From contig JACPFM010000076.1 of the NCBI GenBank assembly GCA_016182965.1, positions 1 through 38,621 on the forward strand: DNA of 38,621 bases. Reading direction: 5' to 3'. The DNA is from Deltaproteobacteria bacterium. GTDB taxonomy: Bacteria > Myxococcota_A > Polyangia > Polyangiales > JADJMO01. Each line of letters starts with the position of its first letter. Position 1 is the first letter of the stretch. The position numbers were made by a program, and so were the translations under genes. Of this stretch, positions 16,836 to 24,554 are shown in pieces. Under the pieces are notes generated by a model that searched no databases, was not told the DNA's origin, and worked only from the letters and a program-made list of their open reading frames with translations.

Positions 16836-17074
16836 GCGAAGTTGTCGCGCCAGACGCCGCTCGTGCCGGACGGCGCGGTCATGAAGACCTGACCCGCCGT
16901 CGACAGCACGGCAGACAGCGTAGTGGTGGAGAACGTCGCCCGACCCGGACAGCCGGGCGCGACGCGTGCTCTCGGGACGCCCGCTCGATCCCGAGGCTGC
17001 ACGCGCCGTGACGGGCGTACAGCTCGCAAGCCCAGCGGGACGCGGGAAGACCGCGATCCCCCCTCTGATGCCTC
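16836..17074 (-). other. Unassigned stretch between IS fragment and kinase gene
   Basis: The reverse strand can be read as LSAVLSTAGQVFMTAPSG and GVWRDNFALQTQ, which looks protein-like, but I cannot match it to a family and it has no start or stop of its own. It could be another gene fragment trapped beside the insertion. Nothing else is visible. Confidence 0.35.
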
Positions 17075-18292
17075 TCAGGGTCCCGCCGGTCGGAGCGGAA
17101 GCTCGAACGTGAACGAGGAGCCCTCGCCGATCGACGTCGCGACGCCGATGAGCCCGCCGTGGAGCTCGACGATCTCCTTGGCGATGTTGAGCCCGAGGCC
17201 CAGCCCCGCGGTCCGACGGACCGTCTCGCTCTTGCTGCGGAAGAACCGGCTGAAGAGCTGGGGCACGTCGGCCTCGGCGATCCCCTCGCCGTGGTCGGTC
17301 ACCGAGACGCGGACGGTGGCTCGGTCGACCGAGAGCAGCACCTCGATCGCTGCACCCGGAGGGCTGTATTTGCTGGCGTTGTCGAGGAGGTTGTCGAGCA
17401 CCTGCGCGATGCGCACGGGATCGAGCTCGGCGAGCGTTCTCCCGGTCGGGCAGACCAACACGACGTTCGGGTGGTTCGTGCGGAGCCGGAACGTCTCGAC
17501 GACGTCTCGCGCGATCTGCGCGAGCTCGCACTCCTCTCGCTTCAGCCTCAACGCCCCTCGCTCGAGCCGCGAGATGTCGAGCAGGTCGTTGACCATCGAC
17601 GCCAACCGCTCGATCTGATGCGCGATACGGTCGACGGTGGAGACGGGGATCGCGTTCGCGGACGCGACCTGCTTCCTCAGGAGCAGCAGCAGCAGGCGCG
17701 CGGACGTGATCGGCGTGCGCAGCTCGTGGGAGGCGATGTCGAGGAACTCGCTCTTCGCGCGATCCGCCTCCTCCGCGCGCTCCTTGGCCTGGATGAGAGC
17801 TTGCTCCCACCTCTTGCGCTCGGAGATGTCGCGGGAGACGGCGACGCCCCAATCGCCGTCTTCGAGCGACACCAACTGGAAGGTGGTCTCGACGGGGCGC
17901 TCCTTGCCGCCACGCGCGCGCAGCGCGCCCACCATCACGCGCTCGTGCTCGTTTCTTTGTCGGAGAATCCGGGAGATGTCCTCGGCCGAGGCGGCGTCCC
18001 ACAGCTCGCCGACGGACGTGCGCAGCAGCTGCTCCTTGGCGAGGCCGGTGAACGCGCACGCCGAGCGATTCGCGTCGATGATGGCGGCGTCCCCGGCGCG
18101 GACGAGGAAGATCGCTTCTCCGGCCTGCTCGAGGAGCAACCGGAAGCGTTCCAGCTCCGCGAGACGCCGCTGGAGCTCGGGGAAGTACGTCTTCTTGAAC
18201 GAGCGCTCCCCGAGCCCGATGATCTGGGCGCGTCGCCGCTCGAGCTCGAGCAGCCCGCGCGGCTCGTCTTCGGCGTCAGAGGGCCGCTTCAT
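17075..18292 (-). CDS. PAS-domain sensor histidine kinase, ErcS-like, coupled to ErcA homologue
   Basis: The 405-residue kinase has an N-terminal helical segment (IIGLGERSFKKTYFPELQRR), a PAS domain at about 50-160, a short coiled coil, and an H-box EFLDIASHELRTPI with His189. The ATPase domain has Asn305 in NLLDNASKYSPPG, Asp333 in DHGEGIA and GLGLGL at 363-368. There is no membrane helix. The N-terminal segment and its place directly after an ErcA-type gene match the ErcS-type kinases of Pseudomonas, where the module takes part in control of ethanol oxidation. Its start lies 17 bases inside the ErcA-like gene, so expression is coupled. No regulator is encoded beside it. Confidence 0.88.
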   Translation of the reverse strand: MKRPSDAEDEPRGLLELERRRAQIIGLGERSFKKTYFPELQRRLAELERFRLLLEQAGEAIFLVRAGDAAIIDANRSACAFTGLAKEQLLRTSVGELWDAASAEDISRILRQRNEHERVMVGALRARGGKERPVETTFQLVSLEDGDWGVAVSRDISERKRWEQALIQAKERAEEADRAKSEFLDIASHELRTPITSARLLLLLLRKQVASANAIPVSTVDRIAHQIERLASMVNDLLDISRLERGALRLKREECELAQIARDVVETFRLRTNHPNVVLVCPTGRTLAELDPVRIAQVLDNLLDNASKYSPPGAAIEVLLSVDRATVRVSVTDHGEGIAEADVPQLFSRFFRSKSETVRRTAGLGLGLNIAKEIVELHGGLIGVATSIGEGSSFTFELPLRPAGP

Positions 18293-19472
18293 AGATCCGC
18301 TCGATCTCCGACGCGGTGGGCCGCCGCGGGTTGGTCGCCATGCAGGCGTCCTTCATCGCCATCTCGGCGAGCCGCGGCAGGTTCTCGCGCGTCATCCCAT
18401 AGTCCGCGAAGCGCCTCGGCGCGCTCAGCATCCTCTGCATGGCGATGATGCGATCGACGAGCGCTTCTCTGACCCTGTCGTCGCGCATCGCGACCAGCTC
18501 CACGGAGGGGATCCCCGACGCCTCGGCGAGCGTGCGATAGCGATGGGGGACGGCGCTGAAGTTGTACCGCACGACGTGCGGCAGGAGGATCGAGTTGCAG
18601 TCGCCGTGCGCGATGTCGAGCAGCCCGCCGGCGGCGTGGGCCATCGCGTGCACGGCGCCGAGGCTGGCGTTCGAGAAGGCGAGGCCGGCGTCGAGGCTGC
18701 CGAGCATCACCTGGGCGCGGTACTCGAGGTTCCGCGGCTCCTTCAGCGATCGCGGCAGGTACTCGAACAGCAGGCGCGCCGCTTCGAGGGCGAGCACGTC
18801 GGTGACCGGCGATTGCGCGTTCGACGCGTACGCCTCGAACGCGTGGGTCAAAGCGTCCATCCCGGTGGCAACGCTCAAGGCGTCGGGCATGGAGATCAGC
18901 GTCGACGGGTCGATCAGCGCGACGTCGGGGACGACCGCCTTGCTGATGATCGCGATCTTCGTCTTCTGCTCGCAGTTCGTGATGATCGCGAACTGCGACA
19001 CGTCGGCCGAGGTGCCGCCGGTGGTCGGCACGCAGATGAGCGGTGGGATGGGCACCGAGACCTGGTCGACTCCCTCGAACTCGAGGATCGACCGCCGCTC
19101 GGCGACCACGATGCCGATGCCCTTGGCACAGTCCATGGGGCTGCCGCCGCCGACGGCGAGGATCGAATTGCAGCGCTCGCGGAGGAACACCTCGGCGCCG
19201 TCCATCACCTCGCCAGACCGGGGGTTGGGCGACACGCGCGAGTAGCTGGCGAGGGGGAAGCCGGCGGCTTCGAGGATCGCGACGAGCTCACCCGTCCACC
19301 CGGCCGCCTCGACGCCGGGGTCGCTGACCACGAGGATCTTGCCGAGCTCCAGGTTGGCGGCGTAGCGCGCGACGAGGAGCCTCGCCCCGATGCCGAAGAC
19401 GAACTCGGGCGCAACGAACTTTCTCAGGGATTCCGGCCGGTTCAGCGCGGACCTGTCAATCGCCCCCATCAT
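18276..19472 (-). CDS. ercA: Iron-containing alcohol dehydrogenase-like regulatory protein, ErcA type
   Basis: The 398-residue protein has the group III alcohol dehydrogenase fold. The NAD site shows VGGGSPMDCAKGIGI (GGGSPMD at 108-114). The iron ligands of the family map to Asp206, His210, His275 and His289, at exactly the spacing known from lactaldehyde reductase FucO. Opening words FVAPEFVFGIGAR, VSDPGVEAAGWTGE and DFEGV-like DxEGVD match the ErcA subgroup, which is linked to sensor kinases and to alcohol-oxidation control. The start at 19472 is one of two adjacent ATGs after a G-rich run. Whether it acts as an enzyme or only senses alcohol or aldehyde for the coupled kinase cannot be told from sequence. 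Confidence 0.85.
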   Translation of the reverse strand: MMGAIDRSALNRPESLRKFVAPEFVFGIGARLLVARYAANLELGKILVVSDPGVEAAGWTGELVAILEAAGFPLASYSRVSPNPRSGEVMDGAEVFLRERCNSILAVGGGSPMDCAKGIGIVVAERRSILEFEGVDQVSVPIPPLICVPTTGGTSADVSQFAIITNCEQKTKIAIISKAVVPDVALIDPSTLISMPDALSVATGMDALTHAFEAYASNAQSPVTDVLALEAARLLFEYLPRSLKEPRNLEYRAQVMLGSLDAGLAFSNASLGAVHAMAHAAGGLLDIAHGDCNSILLPHVVRYNFSAVPHRYRTLAEASGIPSVELVAMRDDRVREALVDRIIAMQRMLSAPRRFADYGMTRENLPRLAEMAMKDACMATNPRRPTASEIERIYEAAL

Positions 19473-19800
19473 GGTCCCCCCCCGGTTGTGGAGCACGCCG
19501 TGTCCTCTTCGATGTTGACACGGCCGCCGTGTCTCGTCGCGCCCGACCATGGTCGCTCCCGCTCTGGATCACGGCGCCGAGCGCTGTCTTCCGATCTCCG
19601 GGGACCGGACGGGGCACCGAACGCAGAGTGAAGCCCTCCGCGCTACGGAGAGCTCGTCATGAGAAGGTGCAGCCGATCGAGCCGCGCGGAGCTGACCGAG
19701 GTGCAGTCGTGCCCTGGGCTCCAGGCGGGGCTTTCGGACGGGTCTTCACCCACTGCCGAACCGGATGCCCTGTGCGAGCGGTAGCGTGCGCCCGCAGTTG
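19473..19800 (-). other. Promoter side of the ercA-like operon, no gene seen
   Basis: This 328-base stretch should hold the promoter of the leftward ercA-like/kinase operon. An 8-base G run (on the reverse strand) lies immediately before the ercA-like start. No protein, RNA gene or clear promoter boxes are visible. It adjoins a zone of gene fragments, so part of it may be decayed sequence. Confidence 0.4.
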
Positions 19801-20106
19801 ATGGTGTTGGTCTGCCGACGCATGTACGAGTTCGCGCCCCGCGGGTGCATCGTCCTGTGCGTCGCGGGGCGCATGATCGAGCTCGTCGCGGAGGACGATG
19901 GCCCCTGCTTCGCGGACGTGGACTCCGCGCTCCGCGACAGCGTGTCCGAAGGCATCGACCTCGCGGCCGCGGAGCCGAGGCCGTCGCGGCCCGGGCTCGG
20001 CACCGGCCTCGGCGCGATCCTGCGGTTGATGGGCTCGCTGACGATCGAGCGTCGCGAGGGCGGCGTCGTGGCGCGGCGTCCCCTCGCCCCCAGGTACCGG
20101 CGGATT
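19801..20106 (+). pseudogene. Fragment of an RsbT-like anti-sigma regulatory ATPase
   Basis: The frame reads LVCRRMYEFAPRGCIVLCVA, then EDDGPCFADVDSALRDSVSEG, GLGTGLGAILRLMGSLTIE and VVARRPL, in the order found in RsbT/RsbW-type kinases: N-box helix, DxGxG-type box, glycine lid, final strands. The N-box asparagine is replaced (CRRM where relatives have xRN), the G1 box reads DDGPCF, and the first 40 or so residues are missing. Downstream the frame runs on into unrelated sequence. It is therefore taken as a dead fragment of a stress-signalling switch gene. Confidence 0.55.
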
Positions 20107-20130
20107 CGACCTGGGTCGAACGGGGATGAA

Positions 20131-20601
20131 ACTCGCATTGAACACCGAGCGGCTAACGCGGAGCTCGGGCTTCTTCTTGGCGTTCTCTATCGCCTGGACT
20201 CCGCGACCGCGCGTGCGGTCGGAGGCGGCGCGGGTGCCGCGGACGACCGAGCGCTCGATCGAGAGCGATTCGAGCGCCATGACGCCCACCTCGGTCGCGC
20301 GCTCGATCAACGACTCGCGCACGACGGGCTTCTCGGCTCCGAACGAGGGGACCTGGATGCCATAGCGGCCGGTGTCGTGGATCCACACGCGCTCGGCGGC
20401 GGCGGCGCCGAGATCGACGCCGCGGTGCGGACCGGTGATCGCGAGGGCGCGCACCACGCCGCGGGTCATGGTCAGGGCCGGTTTGTCGCCGGTGCCCCGG
20501 AGCTTCACGCCTCTGCCCCCCCGACGCGCCCGCTGCAGCAGGAATCGCGTGCCCCGGTGGAGCACGCGGACCTCGGCGTATCTGCTGCCCAACGGCCTCA
20601 C
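20131..20601 (-). pseudogene. Fragment of a right-handed beta-helix repeat protein
   Basis: The reverse frame shows repeated turn-like units: VVRALAITGPHRGVDLG, VWIHDTGRYGIQV, SLIERATEVGVMALES, LSIERSVVRGTRA and GRGVQAIENAKKKPELRVSR. Such parallel beta-helix repeats, with VRGT and GxGV words, are common in large myxobacterial surface proteins. No signal peptide or start is found on the right and the similarity stops near 20131 without a natural end, so only an internal piece of about 155 residues is left. Confidence 0.5.
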
Positions 20602-20619
20602 GACGACTGAGGACGTAGA

Positions 20620-20672
20620 TGCCGTGTGAGCGGGAATGTACCGTGTGTGAGCGGGAAATTGCCGTCCTCATC
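20620..20672. repeat. Two close direct repeats of TGTGAGCGGGAA
   Basis: TGTGAGCGGGAA occurs at about 20625-20636 and again at about 20645-20656, 20 bases apart, each after CCG. Short internal direct repeats like these are found at the ends of IS21-family elements, and an IstA fragment lies 4 kb away, but no element body adjoins them. They lie 160 bases beyond the 3' end of a kelch-type gene. The link to an IS is a guess. Confidence 0.4.
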
Positions 20673-20814
20673 AGTCGCGCTCGCGCTCGTCGCCCGCTGG
20701 AGCGCCTCCTCGAGCGACGACACAGCACGCCGGTGGTTGCGCGCCTCGAGCGGCGGACCGAACGACCGTCGCTCGCAGCGCGAGGGCGTCGTGCCCGATG
20801 GCGGAATCGCCTCC

Positions 20815-23800
20815 CTATCGCGGAAGGGATCCGTCGCTCGAAAGCGGGCGCCCGCGCCGCCGGCGGAGCAGCCCGAGCGCTGCGAGGAGCAGGGCGAACG
20901 CGCCGCCGGTCGGGCCGCTCGTCGCGCTCGTCGCGCACCCACCCGAGTCTTCGGCGCCCGCCGCGGGCACGACGCAGCGGCCGACGCCCGCGCTCGAGTC
21001 GCAGAGCGCACCCGCGGCGCACTCGCTGGTCGTCGCGCAGGAATCGCGACAGGTGCCGCTCGCGCTGCAGCGATAGGGCGTGCAGTCGGTCTGCTCCTTG
21101 CCGTCGGCCGACGTGACCGTGTGATCGCCGTCGCACACGCCCGCGTTGATGCACTCACCCTTCTTGCTGCAGATGGAGCCTGCAGCGCAGTCGGTGTCGC
21201 TCGCGCACGAGGTCTTGCAGACATCGGTGCCGCACGCGTACGGCCGGCAGTCTTTGGTCTCGGCCTTGGGGCACTCGCCGCGTCCGTCGCAGACCGCGGA
21301 GAGCGTCGCCACGCCGTCGACACAGCCCTTGGCGCGGCACGACACCGCCGACGTGGCGAAGCCGAGGCACTTGCTGGGCTCGATGCCGTCGCAGCGCGCC
21401 GCCTTGCACGGGTTCGTGACGTCGCCGGTCGCACACTTCTCGCGCGTGCCGTGCGGATCGCCGACGACCGAGACGCAGGTGCCCTTCGACCCCTCGACGT
21501 CGCACGCCTCGCACTGCCCGCCGCAGGGACGATTGCAGCACACGCCGTCGACGCACGACTTGCTCGCGCATTGGGTGCCGACGGTGCACGCCTCGCCGGG
21601 CAGTCGCGCCTTCACGCACTCGCCCTTCGTCGTGTCGCAGAAGGCGCCGGTCGCGGCGCAGTCGCCATCGACCGTGCACTTCAGGGTGCAGCCGGCGGTG
21701 GTGGTGCAGAGACCGGGGAAGCAGTCGCTCGGTGCCGCGTCCTTCTCGCAGTCGCCGAGCCCGTTGCATTGCTCGCCGCTCGCTTTGTTGTCGGCGCAGG
21801 TGATCGCGGTGGCGCCGCACTTGGTGCCCTTCGCGTAGACGCGACAGGCGCCGCTCCCGTTGCACGCGCCGTCGGTCTTGCAAGACGTGGGGGTGACCGT
21901 GCGCGCGTCGGTGCAGTCGTTGTGCGGATCGACTCCGTCGGCTGCCGATCCGCACTTGCCGTCGGCGAGCCCCGTCGCCTTGAGCGAGGCCTTGCACGCG
22001 TTGCAGGTGCCGGTGCACGCGGAGTCGCAACAGACTCCATCGACGCAGAATCCGGTCTCGCACGGTGAGCACCCGCCGGTCGGACAGTCGGTCGCGATCG
22101 CGCACGCCAGGCCGAGCGCCTTCTTGGCCTTGCAGGTCCCGTCCTTCGCGCAGTAGCTGTTGCTCGCGCAGTCACCGTCGGTGGCGCAGGTGGTCGGGCA
22201 CGTCGCCGCGCCGCCGCAGAGGAACGGCGCACACGAAGGTTCGCCCGGAGCCTTGACCGATTTTGCGTGGACGGTGCAGGCGCCGTCGAGGCTCGCGCCC
22301 TTGAGCTTGGCGCAGGTGTCGCAGGCGCCGCCGCACGCACTGTTGCAGCAGAACCCGTCGGCGCAGAAGCCGCTGATGCAAGAGGACGCACCGCTCGACG
22401 CGCACGACTGGCCGTTGTCGAGCTTGCAGCCGCCCGCCCCGTCGCAGCTGCTCGTGGTCGGCGTGCACGAGTCGACATCCTTGCTCCCGGCCACGACCTT
22501 GGCGCAGACGCCCGGGCTGCCGGCGGAGTCGCACTGCTCGCAGGTGCCGCAGCTCGCGCTCTCGCAGCAGGTGCCGTCGACGCAATGGCCGGTGTCGCAC
22601 TGCGTCCCCGCGGTGCAGGTCCCGCCGCGGCGGTGGAACGACCACGTCTTGTCGCTGAAGGTCGTTCCGCTCTTGCTCCCGCCAGCCATCAGCGCGCGGC
22701 CGCTCGGGATGTCGTACGCCATCGCGACGTCGGCGAGGGCTCCGGGGGCGCACGCAGGCAGCCCCGCGCTGACGCCGCACCAGGCCTTCCACCCGGTTGC
22801 GTCGTACTGCCAGGTGTCGTCGAGGCGACCGCCTACGGCGTTGAAGCCGCCGTACATGAGGACCTTGGCGCGCGCGCTGTCGTAGGTCATCGCCAGCCCG
22901 TAGCGCGCGGTGAAGCCGCACGTGGTGGTGACGGTGCCGACGGTCTTGGGACAGATCTTCGTCCAGGGGCTCCCCGTGTCGGAGTCGATGTAGCTCGCGT
23001 CGTACTCCCAGGTGTCTTCGTAGGGCACGCCCGATTGATCGGCGCCGCCCGCGAGGATGACCCGATTGCGCGCCTTGTCGTACACGAGCGCGGCGCCATA
23101 CCGCGCGGGTGGATTGGTCGTGTAACTGAAGCGGCTCGAGATGAGGCCGCTCGGATTGCCGCTGTACACGATCGCCGGGGCGTCGCCGATGACGATGGGA
23201 TCTTCTCCCCCGACGACCATCACGCGGTCGTTCGCATACGTCGAGCCGAGGACCGTCGTCGCCGCCATGCGCCAGACGTCGAAGAAGCCCGGGCCGTCCG
23301 ACCAGACGCCGCCGCCGGGGTCCCACGCGAAGTCCTTGTCGGAGCACTTCGACGCCGACTCGCACCCGCCGAAGCTGAACACCTTGCCCTGCGCGGCCGT
23401 GATCGCCGGGTATTCGTGGATGTAGTTGGGAACCCCGCCGCCGTGCGCCCGCGCCTTCCAGGCGGTCCCCGTCCACTCCGCCATGCCGCGGTCCGCGGTC
23501 CCGCCGTAGCCGCGGCCGACGTACAGGTACGTCTTTCCGCTCGCCCGGTCGTACGTCATGGCGCCGCCGCTGATCGAGCTGCCGTAGCTGTCGAAGCCCG
23601 TCGCAGCGACCGTCCAGATCGGGACCTCGACCACCGGGTCGACCAGCACCGGGTACCGCGTGATCGAGGGATCGAGCGCGATCGAGACGACGTGACCGTC
23701 CCAGCCGAGCCCGAGGAGGTGCTTCTCTCCGGCCGCGTCGATGGCGAACGGCCTCGCGATGCGCAGCTGCGCGTGGCCGCGATCGTCCAAGACGAGGAGC

Positions 23801-24294
23801 TCGCCCTCGGCGCCGCGCTCGACGTGATCGGCCCGCAGCGACCAGCGCAGCTCGCGGGGCGCCGACGCGTCCCGCAGCAGCAACCACTCCTCGACCTGCG
23901 CCCCATAGAACGAGACGACGCGATCGGTCGACGTGAGCACGCCCGTCGCGATCAGGTGCCCGTCCTCGAGCGCGAGATCGGTCGCCTGCGCATCGAGGAG
24001 CGTGAGCTCGATCGGGGCACGTCGCGAGGGACCGACGGCGACCGCGACGCTCCGCGCGCCGATCCGCACATCGAGCTCGTCGACCGCAGCCGAGCTCGCC
24101 AGGTAGGCGACGCCTTCGCGATGGAGCCTGGTCGTTCGGGGGGCGAGCAGCGCTGCGTAGGGACCCGCCGCGCCCCTGACGGCCGCGAGCGTCTCGCGTC
24201 GGAGCGCGCTCGATCGCGCGTGCTCGTCGGTCTTCGTTCGATCGCTACAGCCAGCGAGGAGAGCGCAGAGGGCGAGGAAGAACGGCCGACGCAT
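20815..24294 (-). CDS. Lipoprotein with kelch-like and cysteine-rich repeats and MYXO-CTERM-like tail
   Basis: The 1159-residue protein has a lipobox (LLAGC, Cys16), an N-terminal domain of about 220 residues, kelch-like blades at about 230-580 (for example VMVVGGEDP, VILAGGADQSG, VLMYGGFNAVGG, RALMAGGSKSG), then about 500 residues of cysteine-rich repeats built on units like CVDGTCC, CADGFCC, CVDGVCC and CDGRGEC. The end reads GGCATS, a hydrophobic stretch AFALLLAALGLL and RRRRGRP, a MYXO-CTERM-type sorting tail that myxosortases recognise in related bacteria. It is probably displayed on the cell surface. It is divergent from a protein of the same design at 24555. Ligand and role are unknown. 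Confidence 0.85.
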   Translation of the reverse strand: MRRPFFLALCALLAGCSDRTKTDEHARSSALRRETLAAVRGAAGPYAALLAPRTTRLHREGVAYLASSAAVDELDVRIGARSVAVAVGPSRRAPIELTLLDAQATDLALEDGHLIATGVLTSTDRVVSFYGAQVEEWLLLRDASAPRELRWSLRADHVERGAEGELLVLDDRGHAQLRIARPFAIDAAGEKHLLGLGWDGHVVSIALDPSITRYPVLVDPVVEVPIWTVAATGFDSYGSSISGGAMTYDRASGKTYLYVGRGYGGTADRGMAEWTGTAWKARAHGGGVPNYIHEYPAITAAQGKVFSFGGCESASKCSDKDFAWDPGGGVWSDGPGFFDVWRMAATTVLGSTYANDRVMVVGGEDPIVIGDAPAIVYSGNPSGLISSRFSYTTNPPARYGAALVYDKARNRVILAGGADQSGVPYEDTWEYDASYIDSDTGSPWTKICPKTVGTVTTTCGFTARYGLAMTYDSARAKVLMYGGFNAVGGRLDDTWQYDATGWKAWCGVSAGLPACAPGALADVAMAYDIPSGRALMAGGSKSGTTFSDKTWSFHRRGGTCTAGTQCDTGHCVDGTCCESASCGTCEQCDSAGSPGVCAKVVAGSKDVDSCTPTTSSCDGAGGCKLDNGQSCASSGASSCISGFCADGFCCNSACGGACDTCAKLKGASLDGACTVHAKSVKAPGEPSCAPFLCGGAATCPTTCATDGDCASNSYCAKDGTCKAKKALGLACAIATDCPTGGCSPCETGFCVDGVCCDSACTGTCNACKASLKATGLADGKCGSAADGVDPHNDCTDARTVTPTSCKTDGACNGSGACRVYAKGTKCGATAITCADNKASGEQCNGLGDCEKDAAPSDCFPGLCTTTAGCTLKCTVDGDCAATGAFCDTTKGECVKARLPGEACTVGTQCASKSCVDGVCCNRPCGGQCEACDVEGSKGTCVSVVGDPHGTREKCATGDVTNPCKAARCDGIEPSKCLGFATSAVSCRAKGCVDGVATLSAVCDGRGECPKAETKDCRPYACGTDVCKTSCASDTDCAAGSICSKKGECINAGVCDGDHTVTSADGKEQTDCTPYRCSASGTCRDSCATTSECAAGALCDSSAGVGRCVVPAAGAEDSGGCATSATSGPTGGAFALLLAALGLLRRRRGRPLSSDGSLPR

Positions 24295-24554
24295 GCCGCA
24301 TCCTGCACGTTCTGCCCTCCCGCGGCGAGTCGCAGTCTCTCCGTGAATCAGCGAGAGCGCTGAAGGTCGGTGAGTCGAGCGCACGGGGCCTCGAGCGGCT
24401 GGCGCGCCGCGTCACCCGCGCGGTGCACGCCGAGGGCGGGAAGAAGCATCTGCAGGCGCGCCTCACCGAGGCTGCGTTCGCGAGCCGATTCGCCGGAGGT
24501 TGGCGCACCGGGCGAGTTCGATCGGGTTACGCTCCCGCAATGAGGGGGTCCGAG
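24295..24554. promoter_or_regulatory. Shared intergenic region of two divergent MYXO-CTERM-type genes
   Basis: The 260 bases separate two divergent genes of the same domain design and must carry both promoters. A possible rightward promoter has TTGGCG at 24500-24505 and GGTTAC at 24525-24530, but the 19-base spacing is long. AGGA precedes the leftward start and GAGGGGG the rightward one. No operator palindrome is obvious. Confidence 0.45.

Noticed and set aside
20153..21154. Long reverse-strand arginine-rich frame across the fragment bed and the kelch gene end
   Set aside because: It is an antisense or out-of-frame shadow without a start, domain or ribosome-binding site.
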